From the NCBI GenBank assembly GCA_039105265.1, contig JAPFFF010000003.1, forward strand, positions 2,356,001 through 2,420,000: 64,000 bases of DNA, written 5' to 3'. This stretch comes from Tritrichomonas musculus (Eukaryota; Parabasalia; Tritrichomonadida; Tritrichomonadidae). Under the pieces are notes generated by a model that had not been told where the DNA came from, did no database searches, and saw nothing but the letters and a program-made list of their open reading frames with translations. The position numbers and the translations under genes are program-made. Positions 61,323-64,000 of this stretch are shown one piece after another. Position 1 is the first letter of the stretch; each line of letters starts with the position of its first letter.

Positions 61323-63275
61323 ATGAGATACAGGAACGAAAGAGCTCACAATTTGAAATACGAGGTTGGGAATGTCAATGACACATTCCAGAAGATGCGA
61401 AATATCATCAATGTGAATGATGGTACCAGAAGCTTCTCATTTAGAACTGTCGATTGCCATGACCAGCCAGCCCCATTTCACCAAGGCCAGTACTCACAGA
61501 TTTCATTAACTCACCCCGACCACTTCATTAGCGATATCGACAAAGGCTTCCTCACATTCCACATCAAACTCGATTTGCAATTGAACACCGATTTGGCCAA
61601 ATTGCAAGAGATCAATGATCCAAATAACTTCTATAAACTGTTTGTTGGATTTAAGTCCTCGAACCAATTGTTTGACAGGCTCGAGATTCTCCATAACAAT
61701 GTCAATGTCGGATATCAGCAAAATGAATGCATTCGCGAGGGCTTCCTATACTCGGTTTTGAAGCCAGAGACTGAGAAGATGCGTCGCAGATTCGTTCACA
61801 GCTTATGGGAGAACATCAGCAATTACAGTCAAACTCATGCTGGTTCATACGTTAATCTCAATAGCTTCAAGGATGGTGGTAAGACCACAACTGAATTCGA
61901 CTTGAATGTACCATTTGATGACTTGCTTGCATTACAGGCATTTGACTTATTCCCTAATGGAATCATTGGTGATTTATCCATTAGATTCCAAGTCAGTCCA
62001 GCTGGTCTTGTTTGGGCTGCCATTGACCCATACACGGTTGCTGAAGCTAAGGCATTCCTGGAAGATAATGATACCGTATCCCCAGAGGAACTCGATAAAC
62101 TCAAACAAATCAAAGCACATGGACATCTCAAACACCAATTCGCTCAAATCGGTAATGAGGCAATCATCCCAGGACCTGGTGATAATCCAAATCCACCATC
62201 TCCCGAACCAACACCAACTAAATATCAATTGAAGTATGAAGTTAGAGAACAATATGTCTCTGCATCTGGAGGTGATTTCGATGATCTGATTGAAAATTGT
62301 TCATTCATCTTTGGATTTACAGATGATGAATTTACTGAACTTGGAATTGAAAAGACTGATGATAATAAAGCAATTTGTCAAGCTCAATATACCAAAGAAC
62401 ATGGTAAATTACCTCAACCATCACATGCAGGTCATGTCTACGTCAATTTCGTATCTAAAACCGAAGCTAATAAATTGATGAGTGCTCATTACTCATCACA
62501 ACCAGCAACACTCACTGTTAACCGAATGACCATCACTCTCTGTAAGTCCAACATGCAAGGCTATGGAGTTTGTGAAGCCACTCGTGCAAGCATTGAATCC
62601 ATCTTACGTGAAGGCCTAGTAATCCCATCTCAAAAGGTTGATTACCATGCATTCCCAATTGCAGCTGCTGCTAACGGAATCAAGTCTACATTGAATATCC
62701 CATTAATCAATGTCACAAGCATGTCATTGTTGTTCCCCAAGCATCACAATGATTTGACTGTATTTGAGAATCCGGTTTACCAAAACTGCTTTTTGAATAT
62801 CGGTGGTAAGAACTTCCCAGATGAGAATGTCAGTACCATTGGCGCCAGATTCTTCGAAAGCCAATTAACAGCTGGAGACCTCGATGGTATCACACTCCAA
62901 TGTTCAAAGGAATTCGAAGATAGCTTCACCATGCCCAAGAACGATGAAAATGGTGTCCGATATCGCAATACACTGAGTGATGCCACATCATTTGTATTCA
63001 ATGTCCAAACTGAACGTGCATCTGCTGGATACTGTTATGATGGCTTAGATGGTGGCAAAGGCAATATCCAAATTCAAGTCAATGGTCAACCAATATTCAC
63101 TGGTGATAATGATACATATTACAAGATTATCGAACCAAGTGGAGCCATTGTTAGACCACCACCTGTACAACTCTGTTTATGCAGAGACACCTACTTCAAG
63201 CTCTCACTCGATGGCCTTGAATATATCGATGATGAATCACCAGCTGGCTCACAAGTTGATCCAGAAATGGCATAA
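61323..63275 (+). CDS. MCP: Element A major capsid protein with inserted domain (650 aa)
   Basis: Double-jelly-roll MCP type. It opens like the B and C capsid proteins (PFHQGQYSQISLTHP..., DKGFLTFHIKLDL, FVGFKSSNQLFDRLEILHNNVNVGY), has a conserved middle (GDLSIRFQVSPAGLVWAAI), then the second half with LLFPKHHNDLTVFENP, FNVQTERAS and IQVNGQPIF. Between the halves is an extra ~110-aa segment (about 62170-62530) that follows a Pro-rich linker (PNPPSPEPTPTK) and is more AT-rich than the rest. The start at 61323 is the first ATG. It lies beside minor virion genes, as expected. Confidence 0.85.
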   Translation: MRYRNERAHNLKYEVGNVNDTFQKMRNIINVNDGTRSFSFRTVDCHDQPAPFHQGQYSQISLTHPDHFISDIDKGFLTFHIKLDLQLNTDLAKLQEINDPNNFYKLFVGFKSSNQLFDRLEILHNNVNVGYQQNECIREGFLYSVLKPETEKMRRRFVHSLWENISNYSQTHAGSYVNLNSFKDGGKTTTEFDLNVPFDDLLALQAFDLFPNGIIGDLSIRFQVSPAGLVWAAIDPYTVAEAKAFLEDNDTVSPEELDKLKQIKAHGHLKHQFAQIGNEAIIPGPGDNPNPPSPEPTPTKYQLKYEVREQYVSASGGDFDDLIENCSFIFGFTDDEFTELGIEKTDDNKAICQAQYTKEHGKLPQPSHAGHVYVNFVSKTEANKLMSAHYSSQPATLTVNRMTITLCKSNMQGYGVCEATRASIESILREGLVIPSQKVDYHAFPIAAAANGIKSTLNIPLINVTSMSLLFPKHHNDLTVFENPVYQNCFLNIGGKNFPDENVSTIGARFFESQLTAGDLDGITLQCSKEFEDSFTMPKNDENGVRYRNTLSDATSFVFNVQTERASAGYCYDGLDGGKGNIQIQVNGQPIFTGDNDTYYKIIEPSGAIVRPPPVQLCLCRDTYFKLSLDGLEYIDDESPAGSQVDPEMA

Positions 63276-63317
63276 GAAATATAGCATTAGTGGTAAAAAT
63301 ATTTTTGCACTTTGGAA

Positions 63318-63908
63318 ATGTCTCTCCATAAGGCTAGAATTCTATCAAGTGAGAATGATGCTAGTGTTAAGCAGGAGCAGAATGTGAATATTAAGATCGC
63401 CGCGAATAGACCTCCACCAGTTCAGCCAGTATCATACCCTCAAGTCCCACAGATGCAACCCCAAATGGGTTATACTCAAACTGGCACACAGGATGCAAAT
63501 TTTACTACACCCTCGACAACTGGTCCATATCCATCAGTTGCTCCAATAAACAGTACACCGACCGATCGTTCATTAGACCCCGACACTGACGACTTGGGTA
63601 CCAAAAATAAATTCCTCGAGATATTGCTGAATATCTATGAGACCAATCCACTGAGGATGAACAACTATCTAGTGTGTCATAGCAACACGCTGATGGAGCT
63701 CATTAAGATACTCACTAAGGCTGACAAGGTTGAGCTGGTCATCAATGAGGACAGTGGGTGCACTGGTTGTGTTTCAAACTCCAAGTACATGAAAATCGAT
63801 AAGATATTGGTGTCCAAAAACGGTGTATCCAATGAGTTGAAATATGGATATAACCATGTATGGACCGAGCTCATAAGGCACTCGATATCACTCAAAATTT
63901 GTATTTAA
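63318..63908 (+). CDS. Conserved ~196-aa Polinton core protein of unknown function, element A
   Basis: The C-terminal ~100 residues match the 175-aa proteins of B and C: LEILLNIYETNP.RMNNYLVCHSNTLMELIKILTKAD, NEDSGCTGC, KYMKIDKILVSKNGVSNELK, HVWTELIRHSISLKI. The N-terminus is a Pro/Gln-rich, probably disordered extension (PPPVQPVSYPQVPQMQPQ). It follows MCP directly, as the C homologue does. The ATG at 63318 follows atatttttgcactttggaa, a strong promoter-like match. Confidence 0.72.
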   Translation: MSLHKARILSSENDASVKQEQNVNIKIAANRPPPVQPVSYPQVPQMQPQMGYTQTGTQDANFTTPSTTGPYPSVAPINSTPTDRSLDPDTDDLGTKNKFLEILLNIYETNPLRMNNYLVCHSNTLMELIKILTKADKVELVINEDSGCTGCVSNSKYMKIDKILVSKNGVSNELKYGYNHVWTELIRHSISLKICI

Positions 63909-63918
63909 ATTTGCATAA

Positions 63919-64000
63919 ATGTCCAGCGCTAGTGAAATCATCATGAATATACTATTGGGGTTGATATTGGTGACCAATGTAGTTGAACTGCTATTACTGG
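63919..64000 (+). CDS. Start of a probable membrane protein, element A (runs off window)
   Basis: The first 27 codons read MSSASEIIMNILLGLILVTN then VVELLLL, a strongly hydrophobic N-terminal segment. The ATG lies 10 bp after the previous stop codon. Only the beginning is in the window, so no function can be given; a small membrane-anchored virion protein is possible. Confidence 0.5.
   Translation, partial: MSSASEIIMNILLGLILVTNVVELLLL

Larger units (their letters stand above)
1..64000. mobile_element. Element A: outer Polinton/Maverick, extends beyond both window edges
   Basis: The segments 1-4056, 28363-28729 and 50617-64000 belong to one older Polinton, judged from how its genes resume across the two nested insertions. 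It carries protein-primed PolB, fibre-like protein, integrase, double-jelly-roll MCP and coiled-coil minor proteins. Neither TIR of A is in the window. Its genes are clearly different in sequence from those of B and C, and its integrase and PolB are a separate subfamily, so it is not a copy of either. It is interrupted by two whole insertions and shows perhaps one further break. It is older than both insertions by position. Its packaging ATPase is not seen here and may lie to the right. Confidence 0.85.

Overview
The window is made entirely of large self-synthesising DNA transposons of the Polinton/Maverick class. No host gene is visible. Three distinct elements are nested. Element A is the outermost and oldest; it runs off both window edges and occupies 1-4056, 28363-28729 and 50617-64000. 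Element B (4057-28362, about 24.3 kb) sits inside A's DNA polymerase gene. Element C (28730-50616, about 21.9 kb) sits inside A's fibre-like gene. B and C each begin and end with AGTAG/CTACT, have long terminal inverted repeats, and are flanked by perfect 5-bp target-site duplications (ctcac for B, catgt for C). An AT-rich, gene-dense, apparently intronless genome stuffed with nested Polintons fits a trichomonad such as Trichomonas vaginalis, known for very many Mavericks. That host call is inference, because no host gene is present.

Layout. Element A holds a protein-primed PolB with an embedded HNH module (left edge), a fibre-like gene with YALK/YAKL repeats, two reading frames of a helical-repeat/proline-linker protein, a proline-rich protein, a small beta protein, an integrase, coiled-coil proteins, a small Gly/hydrophobic minor-virion-like protein, a double-jelly-roll major capsid protein (MCP) and a conserved ~200-aa protein. 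Element B, left to right, holds: TIR with a 100-aa gene; two giant fibre-like genes; a penton-like gene; a GIY-YIG-like gene; PolB; an unknown 347-aa gene bracketed by inverted repeats; an AT-hook/bZIP-like gene; and then a leftward virion block (175-aa core gene, HNH gene, MCP, minor proteins, packaging ATPase, integrase and its partner) up to the right TIR. Element C carries the same core block in the opposite direction: partner, integrase, ATPase, minor proteins, MCP, 175-aa gene, fibre pair, penton-like gene, AT-hook/bZIP-like gene, KilA-N gene, an 800-bp non-coding region, NUMOD4-like gene, PolB, TIR.

Together the genes give a virus-like programme: PolB for protein-primed replication, integrase for insertion, FtsK/HerA-type ATPase for packaging, MCP plus penton-like protein for an icosahedral capsid, and unusually large fibre-like proteins that probably form spikes. 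No adenain-type maturation protease was recognised in B or C. B looks whole, with no obvious break. C looks nearly whole, with perhaps one or two breaks. A is interrupted by the two insertions and has perhaps one further break. C's TIRs are identical by eye over 635 bp and B's differ at about three sites, so both insertions look recent, C perhaps the younger.
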